Below are positions 26,311-33,155 of a DNA stretch of 64,000 nt, piece after piece. Both the position numbers and the translations under genes were made by a program. Under the pieces are notes generated by a model, which did not search any database, was not told where the DNA came from, and was given only the letters and a program-made list of their open reading frames with translations. This stretch comes from JAUIET01 sp045106985 (GTDB lineage: Bacteria > Pseudomonadota > Gammaproteobacteria > Pseudomonadales > JAUIET01). The stretch covers positions 13,695 through 77,694 of the forward strand of contig JBGCFQ010000036.1 of NCBI GenBank assembly GCA_045106985.1, read 5' to 3'. Numbering within the stretch: position 1 is the first letter of the stretch; the number at the start of each line of letters is the position of its first letter.

Positions 26311-26504
26311 TTGATGCGGGTGGTCTTTGGGGAGCAATCAGCGACAGTGGCCGAACGAAGCGGTCTTAATTTCGGTCGTAAGCATATGGATGTGCCGAAG
26401 AGCGAACATGAGCAGGGACGCGAATGTGAGCGACCGTAATTAAGACTGCGCAGCGAGGGAAGCCGCAGGCCCACAGAGCGCGGACCAAAGACTACTCGCA
26501 TCAA
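26311..26504. repeat. Long imperfect palindrome, element B (inverted relative to A)
   Basis: Outer arms 26311-26330 and 26485-26504 are inverted repeats (18 of 20). A second nested pair, 26361-26378 and 26431-26448 (GGTCTTAAT / ATTAAGACT cores), lies inside. Its minus strand at 26472-26445 matches element A 26113-26140 at 23 of 28 positions and continues beyond. A and B are thus copies of one repeat family in opposite orientation, about 60 bp apart. Confidence 0.8.
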
Positions 26505-26686
26505 TGCGATTTAAGCCTCCACGCAGCTATTAGTGCACTCCTCGCTGAACTGAATATCAGGCAGTATGTCAGAGTAATCAGCTACCGCCATTCGCGGCGC
26601 TCGAAAGATTTGTTATTGTTCCAATAGTTTGTTGTCCGATTAACAAAGATGGGCGAAACATTGCAATCGCTGCACCGAGGTTATAC

Positions 26687-27502
26687 ATGATCAAGCCGAA
26701 AAATAAGGCCAGACCACATTCAGCAGTCTTTCCAAAGCTAACGACAGTTGCCCTGCTCAGCGGCCTAATGTTGTGCTCTCTTTTTACTCCAGCAGTTGCT
26801 GACAGTGTCGAGAAACCATCAACGCCGCAAATTTTCAAAAGCAGTGTTGAACAAACCAGTTTACTAGAGCTTTACACATCTCAAGGGTGTTACAGCTGCC
26901 CTCCCGCAGAAAACTGGCTCAATGCATTGATAAATTCTGATTCACTTTGGCAGAAAGTAATACCCGTGGCCCTGCACGTGGACTATTGGGATTATCTTGG
27001 ATGGAAGGATCCTTATGGCGAAAAACGAAACCAGGAAAGGCACTACGCCTATAAAAACCAAGGTCATACGCGAGCGATCTATACACCAGAGATGATCCTA
27101 AACGGAACTGACTATACGATCTGGCGTAAAGGAGAGTTGCCAGACTTTAACACTGGCAATAACGTTGGCGAACTAGAACTTAGTCGCACTGAAAATGGCA
27201 TCAAATTGTTCTTTAACAGCCAAGATAAAGATACCAAGGTACTGCGCGCTAACGTTGCTCTGCTGGGTTTTGGGATTGAGACATCCATTAAAGCTGGAGA
27301 GAATGCCGGCAAAATACTCAAGCACGAATTTGTTGCTCTGGCGCAAGACAGTAAAGTAGCGCACCCAGTCGGTCAGCTGTATTTATGGCAGTTTCCGGAC
27401 ATAGAATCTGGTCACGCTAGAGCGCGCAGCGCGCTCATCGCCTGGCTGGACACCGAGGACAACAATCAACCTATCCAGGCGGTTGGAGGGTGGATTGACT
27501 GA
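26687..27502 (+). CDS. DUF1223 family secreted thioredoxin-like protein
   Basis: A 271-residue protein with an N-terminal signal/anchor (TVALLSGLMLCSLFTPAVADS, cleavage near AVA-D) and the DUF1223 core: LLELYTSQGCYSCPPAE with a CxxC pair, then VIPVALHVDYWDYLGWKDPYG. The thioredoxin-like fold and CxxC suggest a periplasmic redox or metal role, but function is not known. GAGG precedes the ATG. The 3' end overlaps the convergent gene at 27471 by 32 bases. Confidence 0.85.
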   Translation: MIKPKNKARPHSAVFPKLTTVALLSGLMLCSLFTPAVADSVEKPSTPQIFKSSVEQTSLLELYTSQGCYSCPPAENWLNALINSDSLWQKVIPVALHVDYWDYLGWKDPYGEKRNQERHYAYKNQGHTRAIYTPEMILNGTDYTIWRKGELPDFNTGNNVGELELSRTENGIKLFFNSQDKDTKVLRANVALLGFGIETSIKAGENAGKILKHEFVALAQDSKVAHPVGQLYLWQFPDIESGHARARSALIAWLDTEDNNQPIQAVGGWID

Positions 27503-28235
27503 CCGCCGGCCCACGATTGATCGAGCTCTCAAGCTGACCTAGCTTTGAGTTAGTTTGTTTTCGAAAGGTATTAAACGACTTAACCCATTCCTGATTCTCA
27601 CTGACTTTCTTTTGCATGCCAGATACTGAAACCTTCAGAGCCGCAATCGTATCGTCGAGCTCAGCAAGCTGGGCCTGATGTGAAAGAGAGGTGGACTGCG
27701 CTTCTTTGATGGTACTGCTGAGTGATTGCACATCACCGAGCTGAGTTTGCAATGCCGTCAAGCTGGTTTTTTGTGCCTGTAACGCCGACTCAGCCTTGGA
27801 TAACTTGCCGCCTTGCGCAGCAAGCTGTTTACTGTACTTACCTATTTCAGCCTGGTTTTTACGCCATGCCGATGCCCAAAGTTTATCGACTTCGCTCATC
27901 AGCTCTTTAATTTTCACACCTTGAACGGCAGCGGATTCGTTAACACTCTCGTCGGTGCTTGATAGCCGCTCTTCAAGAGAGACTAACCTTTCAGTTGCAT
28001 CCGTCAGCGCGACATTGGATTTCTGTAATTCTTGGAACAAGTAGCCCGCCGCCACCGCCGCCGCCACCGCAAGTATAAAGGCGAGGAACAGGAAGAACTT
28101 GGCACCACCGCTCATACCTGCAGAGCTGGAGCTCGAGCTGCGTGAACTGCCTGACTGCGAACGATTGTACGAGGCAATCTCATCACGCTCTGGTACCACG
28201 CTTGGAATATCATCAAACGAGTCGTTATCTCTCAC
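27471..28235 (-). CDS. Single-pass membrane protein with periplasmic coiled coil, unknown function
   Basis: A 254-residue protein. A hydrophilic, acidic N-terminus with a Ser-rich linker (about 27-42) precedes one membrane helix (about 46-67, FFLFLAFILAVAAAVAAGYLF). It is followed by a long heptad-rich region (about 70-240, ALTDATERLVSLEERL..., KISEAL-type spacing) predicted as coiled coil. The topology resembles periplasmic coiled-coil division or envelope scaffolds, but I do not recognise a family. It starts with GTG, with AGGTGAAAG upstream. It ends convergently over the DUF1223 gene. Confidence 0.75.
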   Translation of the reverse strand: MRDNDSFDDIPSVVPERDEIASYNRSQSGSSRSSSSSSAGMSGGAKFFLFLAFILAVAAAVAAGYLFQELQKSNVALTDATERLVSLEERLSSTDESVNESAAVQGVKIKELMSEVDKLWASAWRKNQAEIGKYSKQLAAQGGKLSKAESALQAQKTSLTALQTQLGDVQSLSSTIKEAQSTSLSHQAQLAELDDTIAALKVSVSGMQKKVSENQEWVKSFNTFRKQTNSKLGQLESSINRGPAVSQSTLQPPG

Positions 28236-28447
28236 CTTTCACCTGCCTTGTTGTATCTGTCGAAGCCACATTCTTCATTTTGAACACCGCCGCTCTAGCG
28301 ATTTACGCGTAGCCATCAAACTTTGAGCACTGAATTATAGACTTTGTTCATTCTATCAAGGCTTCAATAATTACCAATACCGTCGAAATCAAACACTACT
28401 TGGTCACGAGACCAGAACAGTGCGAAACCAAAAAAAAACCCAGAGAC

Positions 28448-28473
28448 AAAAAAGGCCCCAAAAGGGGCCTTTT
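28448..28473 (-). terminator. Rho-independent terminator of the PuuD-like gene
   Basis: A perfect ten-base-pair stem AAAAGGCCCC-AAAA-GGGGCCTTTT, 17 bp after the stop of the 28490-29128 gene, followed on the minus strand by TTTTTTGTC. The A/T flanks make it usable in both directions. Confidence 0.85.
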
Positions 28474-28489
28474 CATAAGCCAGCGCTTC

Positions 28490-29128
28490 CTACAGGAAGT
28501 GCACCAAGCCAAATACCACCGCGGTTAAACCAAGGCTGCAATGAATAACACCTTTAACAGTCGCCATTGGACCCACTTTGCCCATTATTGCATTGGCTTG
28601 CAAAGCAAGAATAAGCACTAAGGGAATCAGAAAACCCATGTCTCCAAGACTCAATGCACCAAAACCACCGCCATCTGCTGCGGCTAAGCCGTGCTTGGAT
28701 GCCAACATGCCGTAAAGCATAGGGCCTGAAAACAATGTATTAGTACGTGACGCAAGCATGGCCTTTGGACCTGCAACGGCTTTATCACCTTCTACGATGC
28801 CACAGACAATTTTCTGAGCTGGCCAAATGATCAACCAAACATTGAGGAACATGAAAATGCCCATCAATGCGCCAAGCGCAATGTACTGGTTAATGCCACC
28901 GCCCAGCAAATAGAGCAAGTACAGACCCGTCAGGAATGTCCACATTGCACCCCAGCGAAACCACCAGAGAGCTCTAGGCGCTAACTTGGCCGTTGCATCT
29001 GCTTTGGCGTCTGCTTCGGCTTCTTTGAAATACTCACCTTGTATAAAGTTGAAGTAGTACAGCAACCCTATCCAGGTAACACCAGCCAGCACGTGTGCCC
29101 AACGAAATAAAAAATCTACTAAATCCAT
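28490..29128 (-). CDS. PuuD-like (urate oxidase N-terminal domain) membrane protein
   Basis: A 212-residue membrane protein with about six hydrophobic segments. The opening FLFRWAHVLAGVTWIGLLYYFNFIQGEYF and ALWWFRWGAMWTFLTGLYLLY fit the membrane domain found at the N-terminus of the urate hydroxylase PuuD (Urate_ox_N family), with conserved histidine and tryptophans. PuuD itself has an extra cytochrome c domain that is absent here, and there are no purine catabolism neighbours, so urate as the substrate is doubtful. It stands alone with its own terminator. Confidence 0.7.
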   Translation of the reverse strand: MDLVDFLFRWAHVLAGVTWIGLLYYFNFIQGEYFKEAEADAKADATAKLAPRALWWFRWGAMWTFLTGLYLLYLLGGGINQYIALGALMGIFMFLNVWLIIWPAQKIVCGIVEGDKAVAGPKAMLASRTNTLFSGPMLYGMLASKHGLAAADGGGFGALSLGDMGFLIPLVLILALQANAIMGKVGPMATVKGVIHCSLGLTAVVFGLVHFL

Positions 29129-29340
29129 AACAGCCCCCTAACCTTTTGCCTTTATTTACAACCATAAGCCATAACAGCTTACGGCTATTTTTCTTCTAAG
29201 AATCTGGCCGACACTTTACCGCAAAAGGCTGCTCAAAGTAAGCCCAAAGCACTTAAGTAAGCGCGAATAGCCTCCTTGATTCGCCGAAAAAACAGACACT
29301 TACACAAACGGCGGTTGGCAAGGGTGCCGGAGCTTGCAGT

Positions 29341-29392
29341 TTAGATCCTCTGCTTAGATCTACTTTCTAGATCTGCTGTTCAGATTTCCAGG
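29341..29392. repeat. Four tandem 13-bp repeats
   Basis: Four consecutive 13-base units share the core (T/C)(T/C)AGAT followed by a variable CT-rich tail: 29341-29353, 29354-29366, 29367-29379, 29380-29392. The last unit contains the stop codon of the minus-strand gene ending at 29380. Confidence 0.65.
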
Positions 29393-29934
29393 GGCGCTAT
29401 ATCAGCTGTTGTGATCTTTCGCTCGGCAATGCCGGCGAAGCCGTCAGTACCGGTGTAGGTCTCCTCGCCAGAAAGCATGCCCGATTCAGGGTCTACAGGC
29501 CATACGACGCTCATGCGGGTTTGATACAGATAGTAGGCGTCAGGATCGCCGACTTCCACGCCCATCATAGCCAGAGTTTTCCCAGGGTAAGCCATCTTCA
29601 TAATACCCTCGGTCATCACCGATTCATGGTCAGCAACTACCCTATCGCAGTTCAGCTCAAGCTGATGCGCTCCCGTCTGTATTATCGAGAGGTCATAAAA
29701 CGCCCGAACGGCGTCCTTACTGCCATCAGGATTCATCGTTGGCTCATCAGGTATATCGTGTGCAATGTACTTTGGCTTTTCACAGAGCGTGGCAACAACC
29801 CCCTCTATATCGCCTTTGGCTTCGCGTTGCATGTGCTCAAGCACCAGCCCGAGATTACGCCGAGTTTTTGGGTCCTGCTCGCGTTCAAATCGTTCCTGAA
29901 CAAGCCGCCAAGTATTATTAGGGTTTAGTTTCAT
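29380..29934 (-). CDS. Putative NTF2/SnoaL-like protein, unknown function
   Basis: About 184 residues, soluble. The pattern of a helical N-terminus, HDIPDEPTMNPDGSKDAVRAFYDL, ELNCDRVVADHESVMTEGIMKM and VVWPVDPESGMLSGEETY resembles the SnoaL-like/NTF2 fold of small cyclases and binding proteins. I cannot name a substrate. The frame opens with TTG at 29940; the ATG two codons later (29932-29934) is preferred. The stop codon falls inside a 13-bp tandem repeat. No operon partner. Confidence 0.65.
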   Translation of the reverse strand: MKLNPNNTWRLVQERFEREQDPKTRRNLGLVLEHMQREAKGDIEGVVATLCEKPKYIAHDIPDEPTMNPDGSKDAVRAFYDLSIIQTGAHQLELNCDRVVADHESVMTEGIMKMAYPGKTLAMMGVEVGDPDAYYLYQTRMSVVWPVDPESGMLSGEETYTGTDGFAGIAERKITTADIAPLEI

Positions 29935-30102
29935 AGCCAAGCCTTGTCGTTATCTAATATGCAAGGTTTTAGGTTACACCACGTACGACGTTTGATGGGC
30001 CGGAAAATGATTCAGAAGACCTTCATAACCATTGCGAGTAGTTAAGACTCGCAAGTCAGTTGTGTTCATTAGCTCTTTTGCCCTGTGGCAACGCCAGGGT
30101 TC

Positions 30103-30281
30103 GCATGAATGTGGCCTTAGGGTCCGTACCGGTGACTGCACGATCGCATCCGTCGGGAGCTGCGGAACTCAACCTTCGCGCTGCGCGCTACGGGATTCGA
30201 ACAGTCCTCGCTCTTTTACCGACTCCTGCGTCCGTGCAAAGCATCACCTGATTGGTACGGACCCTAAGGCCACACTCATGC
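30103..30281. repeat. Long palindromic element C
   Basis: Arms 30103-30130 and 30254-30281 are inverted repeats matching at 27 of 28 positions, with an exact 20-bp core (30111-30130 and 30254-30273, GTGGCCTTAGGGTCCGTACC). The interior contains GAGCTGCGGAACT, shared with the left arm of element A, and a TGC(A/G)..CACCTGATTGG stretch similar to the CACCTGATTG-like end of element A's core. It is a relative of A and B with more divergent ends. Confidence 0.75.
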
Positions 30282-30317
30282 TAAGTGCCAACTACCGGAG
30301 CCTCCACCCCCAGCCAT

Positions 30318-30347
30318 AAAAAAACCCCGCATAAAGCGGGGTTTTTG
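30318..30347. terminator. Rho-independent terminator downstream of groEL
   Basis: AAAAACCCCGC-ATAAA-GCGGGGTTTTT forms a G+C-rich stem with A and T tracts on both sides, so it can act on both strands. It is about 170 bp beyond the groEL stop, with element D in between. Confidence 0.85.
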
Positions 30348-30393
30348 AATAGGCTTTCGCCCCTCAACACACAGAATCATGAATTGAGGGTTT

Positions 30394-30499
30394 CGCTAGT
30401 AGGGTAGCTGCAAGGCGGGACTTCGACCCGGAGCGCAATGTATAGATGATACCTGAGCACCGGAAGCGAAGCCCCAACGCAGCAGATGCCCTGCTAGCG
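30394..30499. repeat. Imperfect palindromic element D in the groEL 3' UTR
   Basis: The left half (from CGCTAGTAGGG at 30394) and the reverse complement of the right half (ending CCCTGCTAGCG at 30489-30499) align over about 48 bases with scattered mismatches, including GGGACTTCG vs GGGGCTTCG. The whole can fold into one long hairpin centred near 30446. The sequence differs from A-C. Confidence 0.7.
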
Positions 30500-30517
30500 G
30501 AAGCCTGAGCACATGAT

Positions 30518-32161
30518 TTACATCATGCCGCCCATTCCACCCATTCCTCCCATATCTGGCATAGCTGGACCACCAGCTCCACCTTCAACAGGCTTTTCTG
30601 TAATCATGACTTCAGTAGTAATCATCAGTCCAGCAACAGAACCCGCCGCCTGCAAAGCAGTACGAGTAACTTTAGCTGGGTCAAGAATACCCATTTCAAT
30701 CATGTCGCCGTATTCGCCAGTCGCAGCGTTGTAACCAGTGTTACCAGTTGCTTTCTTAACTTTGTCGAGTACAACAGAAGCTTCGTCACCCGCATTAGTA
30801 ACGATTTGACGCAGGGGCGCTTCCATCGCACGACATGCCAAACGAATACCCACAGTTTGCTCGTCATTGTCGCCAGTCAGCTCGCCCATTCCCTGCAAAG
30901 CACGGACCAGAGCAACACCACCACCAGCAACTACGCCTTCTTCAACCGCAGCGCGAGTTGAATGCAGCGCGTCTTCTACGCGTGCCTTCTTCTCTTTCAT
31001 TTCTACTTCAGTTGCAGCACCAACCTTGATTACAGCAACACCACCAGCCAGCTTGGCTACGCGCTCTTGCAGCTTCTCACGGTCATAGTCAGAGCTGGTT
31101 TCTTCGATTTGCGAACGAATCTGGTTAACGCGACCAGAGATGTTGTCGACATTGCCGGCGCCATCAATAATTACGCTGTTTTCCTTGTTCATGGTAACGC
31201 GCTTGGCTTGACCCAAGTGATCCAAAGTAGCTGACTCAAGGTCAAGACCTACTTCTTCAGCGATAACCGTACCACCAGACAAAATCGCGATGTCTTCCAA
31301 CATAGCCTTGCGACGATCACCAAAACCAGGTGCCTTACAAGCAGCAACTTTAACGATGCCACGCATGTTGTTAACAACCAATGTAGCCAGTGCTTCGCCT
31401 TCGATGTCTTCAGCGATGATCACTAGCGGACGGCCAGCTTTTGCTATTTGCTCAAGCAGTGGCAGTAAGTCACGGATGTTAGAGATCTTCTTGTCAACCA
31501 ACAGAATGAATGGCTGCTCTAATTCAACAGACATACTTTCCTGGTTGTTAATGAAGTAAGGAGACAGATAACCGCGGTCAAACTGCATGCCTTCAACAAC
31601 GTCAAGTTCGTTCTCAAGACCAGAACCTTCCTCAACAGTAATAACACCTTCTTTGCCAACCTTGTCCATTGCATCAGCAATGATTTCGCCAACAGCTGTG
31701 TCGCTGTTCGCCGAGATTGTGCCAACCTGGGCAATTGCTTTGGTGTCTTCGCATGGAGTAGCCATCGCTTGAACAGCTTCAACAGCCGCTACAACCGCTT
31801 TGTCGATGCCACGCTTAAGGTCCATCGGGTTCATGCCAGCGGCAACGGCTTTCAAACCTTCGTTAACGATCGCTTGAGCCAATACTGTAGCAGTAGTTGT
31901 ACCGTCACCAGCCACGTCAGATGCTTGAGAAGCAACTTCCTTGACCATTTGAGCACCCATGTTTTCGAACTTGTCTTCCAGTTCGATCTCTTTGGCTACC
32001 GATACACCATCTTTAGTTACCGTGGGGGCACCAAATGATTTATCGAGTACTACGTTACGGCCTTTAGGCCCAAGTGTTGCTTTTACAGCGTCTGCAAGAA
32101 GGTTTACACCACCTAGCATTTTTTGACGCGCTGAATCGCCGAAGAGGACGTCTTTAGCCAT
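30518..32161 (-). CDS. groL: Chaperonin GroEL
   Basis: A 547-residue Hsp60 subunit. It has MAKDVLFGDSARQKMLGGVNLLADAVKATLGPKGRNV, the ATP-binding GDGTTTATVLAQAI, IEDMLE-like AMLEDIAILSGG and the flexible GGM tail (GGMGGMGGMM). It forms the double-ring folding chamber with GroES. Separated from groES by 58 bp and transcribed with it under the CIRCE-controlled promoter. Confidence 0.99.
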   Translation of the reverse strand: MAKDVLFGDSARQKMLGGVNLLADAVKATLGPKGRNVVLDKSFGAPTVTKDGVSVAKEIELEDKFENMGAQMVKEVASQASDVAGDGTTTATVLAQAIVNEGLKAVAAGMNPMDLKRGIDKAVVAAVEAVQAMATPCEDTKAIAQVGTISANSDTAVGEIIADAMDKVGKEGVITVEEGSGLENELDVVEGMQFDRGYLSPYFINNQESMSVELEQPFILLVDKKISNIRDLLPLLEQIAKAGRPLVIIAEDIEGEALATLVVNNMRGIVKVAACKAPGFGDRRKAMLEDIAILSGGTVIAEEVGLDLESATLDHLGQAKRVTMNKENSVIIDGAGNVDNISGRVNQIRSQIEETSSDYDREKLQERVAKLAGGVAVIKVGAATEVEMKEKKARVEDALHSTRAAVEEGVVAGGGVALVRALQGMGELTGDNDEQTVGIRLACRAMEAPLRQIVTNAGDEASVVLDKVKKATGNTGYNAATGEYGDMIEMGILDPAKVTRTALQAAGSVAGLMITTEVMITEKPVEGGAGGPAMPDMGGMGGMGGMM

Positions 32162-32219
32162 TTCTATTTTCCTTTCAATTTGCGTTTAATGGATTGATAC
32201 AGTTCAAAACTGAGAGCCA

Positions 32220-32513
32220 TTAGCTCTCTACAACTGCGTAAATTTCGCTTTCGCTAAGAATGATTAGGTCTTCGCCGTCAACCTTAACGGTGTTGCTGCC
32301 AGCGTACTGGCCAAATACGATAGTATCGCCAACGCTTACAGCCAATGCGCGAACGTCGCCATTGTCCATAATCGCGCCATTACCAACAGCGACAACTTCG
32401 CCTTGGTTTGGCTTTTCTTTAGCAGAACCGGGCAGCACAATACCGCCGGCGCTTGTTTCTTCTTCTTCCTGGCGACGAACGATGACTCGGTCGTGTAGCG
32501 GACGAATTTTCAT
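32220..32513 (-). CDS. groS: Co-chaperonin GroES
   Basis: A 97-residue Hsp10: MKIRPLHDRVIVRRQEEEETSAGGIVLPGSAKEKPNQGEV with the mobile loop, and a C-terminal AGSNTVKVDGEDLIILSESEIYAVVE. First gene of groESL; GGAGAA lies nine bases before the ATG. Confidence 0.99.
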   Translation of the reverse strand: MKIRPLHDRVIVRRQEEEETSAGGIVLPGSAKEKPNQGEVVAVGNGAIMDNGDVRALAVSVGDTIVFGQYAGSNTVKVDGEDLIILSESEIYAVVES

Positions 32514-32541
32514 TGCAGTGATTCTCCAAAATGTGGGTTAA

Positions 32542-32568
32542 TTAGCACTCTCCTTCGAGGAGTGCTAA
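32542..32568 (-). promoter_or_regulatory. CIRCE operator (HrcA-binding site) of groESL
   Basis: TTAGCACTC-N9-GAGTGCTAA is an exact match to the CIRCE consensus, located 29 bp before the groES start. It indicates repression by HrcA, relieved on heat shock. hrcA itself is not in the window. Confidence 0.95.
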
Positions 32569-32595
32569 TGATAGTGACGGAATTACGCTCGTCAA
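32568..32595 (-). promoter_or_regulatory. Sigma-70-type promoter of groESL
   Basis: On the minus strand TTGACG (32590-32595), a 16-bp spacer and TATCAT (32568-32573) form a good sigma-70 promoter whose -10 abuts and shares one base with CIRCE, placing the operator over the transcription start. No clear sigma-32 promoter is seen. Confidence 0.75.
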
Positions 32596-32666
32596 GCCCT
32601 GATGCTCGAATTAATCGCTAATTCAAACGTCAGATGAGCGCATATATGGGGACGGATAAAAAGGAT

Positions 32667-33155
32667 TCAAGCCTGACGGTCCTGATCGATACTCTCTGTG
32701 ACAGTTTCATGGCTTTCGTACTCGCCTTCAATTATCACTGAGCCATCACTTTCTTCTTTATATTCAGAGGCTTGGCCCGTCGAAGAAGTATGTATATTGC
32801 CATTTTTCAGAAAATAATTAAAAACCTTCGATGCCATAAATTTTCGGCTTGCGGGAATTAAACAAGCAAAGCCAAAGGCGTCAGTGGCGAAGCCAGGCGT
32901 CAATAACAAGGCTCCACCAACAGCAAGCGCCAACCCTTCGATCATTTCTTGAGCAGGCAGAGACCCACTGGACATCTTTTCCTGCGCCCGCGTCAGAGTT
33001 GAGAGCCCTTGCGCGCGCAGCAAATTAACACCGATTACTGCGGTAAGTAGCACTAGACCGATAGTTGGCAATGCCCCAATTACTTGCCCTACAGTAATCA
33101 GCAGCCACATTTCCAAGACTGGGACGATGATGAAAATTAGGAAAAAAACTCTCAT
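32667..33155 (-). CDS. fxsA: FxsA family membrane protein
   Basis: A 162-residue membrane protein with the FxsA core MRVFFLIFIIVPVLEMWLLITVGQVIG, then LLRAQGLSTLTRAQEKMSSGSLP and GGALLLTPGFATDAFGFACLIPASRKF. E. coli FxsA (SuzF) alleviates phage T7 exclusion by F plasmid; the normal role is unknown. The gene is often found next to groESL, as here. It overlaps ampG by four bases, so the two are co-transcribed. Confidence 0.9.
   Translation of the reverse strand: MRVFFLIFIIVPVLEMWLLITVGQVIGALPTIGLVLLTAVIGVNLLRAQGLSTLTRAQEKMSSGSLPAQEMIEGLALAVGGALLLTPGFATDAFGFACLIPASRKFMASKVFNYFLKNGNIHTSSTGQASEYKEESDGSVIIEGEYESHETVTESIDQDRQA

Larger units (their letters stand above)
26006..26686. other. Intergenic stretch made mostly of two palindromic repeat elements
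   Basis: 681 bp without a credible gene. It holds elements A (26077-26252) and B (26311-26504). The short open frames inside follow the repeat symmetry on both strands and are not called. The last 180 bp is A+T richer and should hold the promoter of the DUF1223 gene. Confidence 0.7.
29941..30517. other. Intergenic region between the NTF2-like gene and groEL
   Basis: 577 bp holding, left to right, about 160 bp without clear features, palindromic element C (30103-30281), the groESL terminator (30318-30347), a seven-base inverted repeat CCCTCAA/TTGAGGG (30361-30390) and palindromic element D (30394-30499). Short frames inside element C are treated as repeat shadows. Confidence 0.7.

Noticed and set aside
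26025..26504. Short open frames on both strands (60-75 codons) inside elements A and B
   Set aside because: They occur on both strands of palindromic repeats, have no ribosome-binding sites and change with the repeat; more likely by-products of the repeat composition.
29160..29210. Hairpin AAGC...GCTT followed by TTTTT upstream of the PuuD-like gene
   Set aside because: The T tract is on the plus strand, where no gene ends; stem is short and mismatched.
30032..30319. Open frames of 63-95 codons in element C
   Set aside because: They cross the inverted arms and have no start signal or recognisable protein features.
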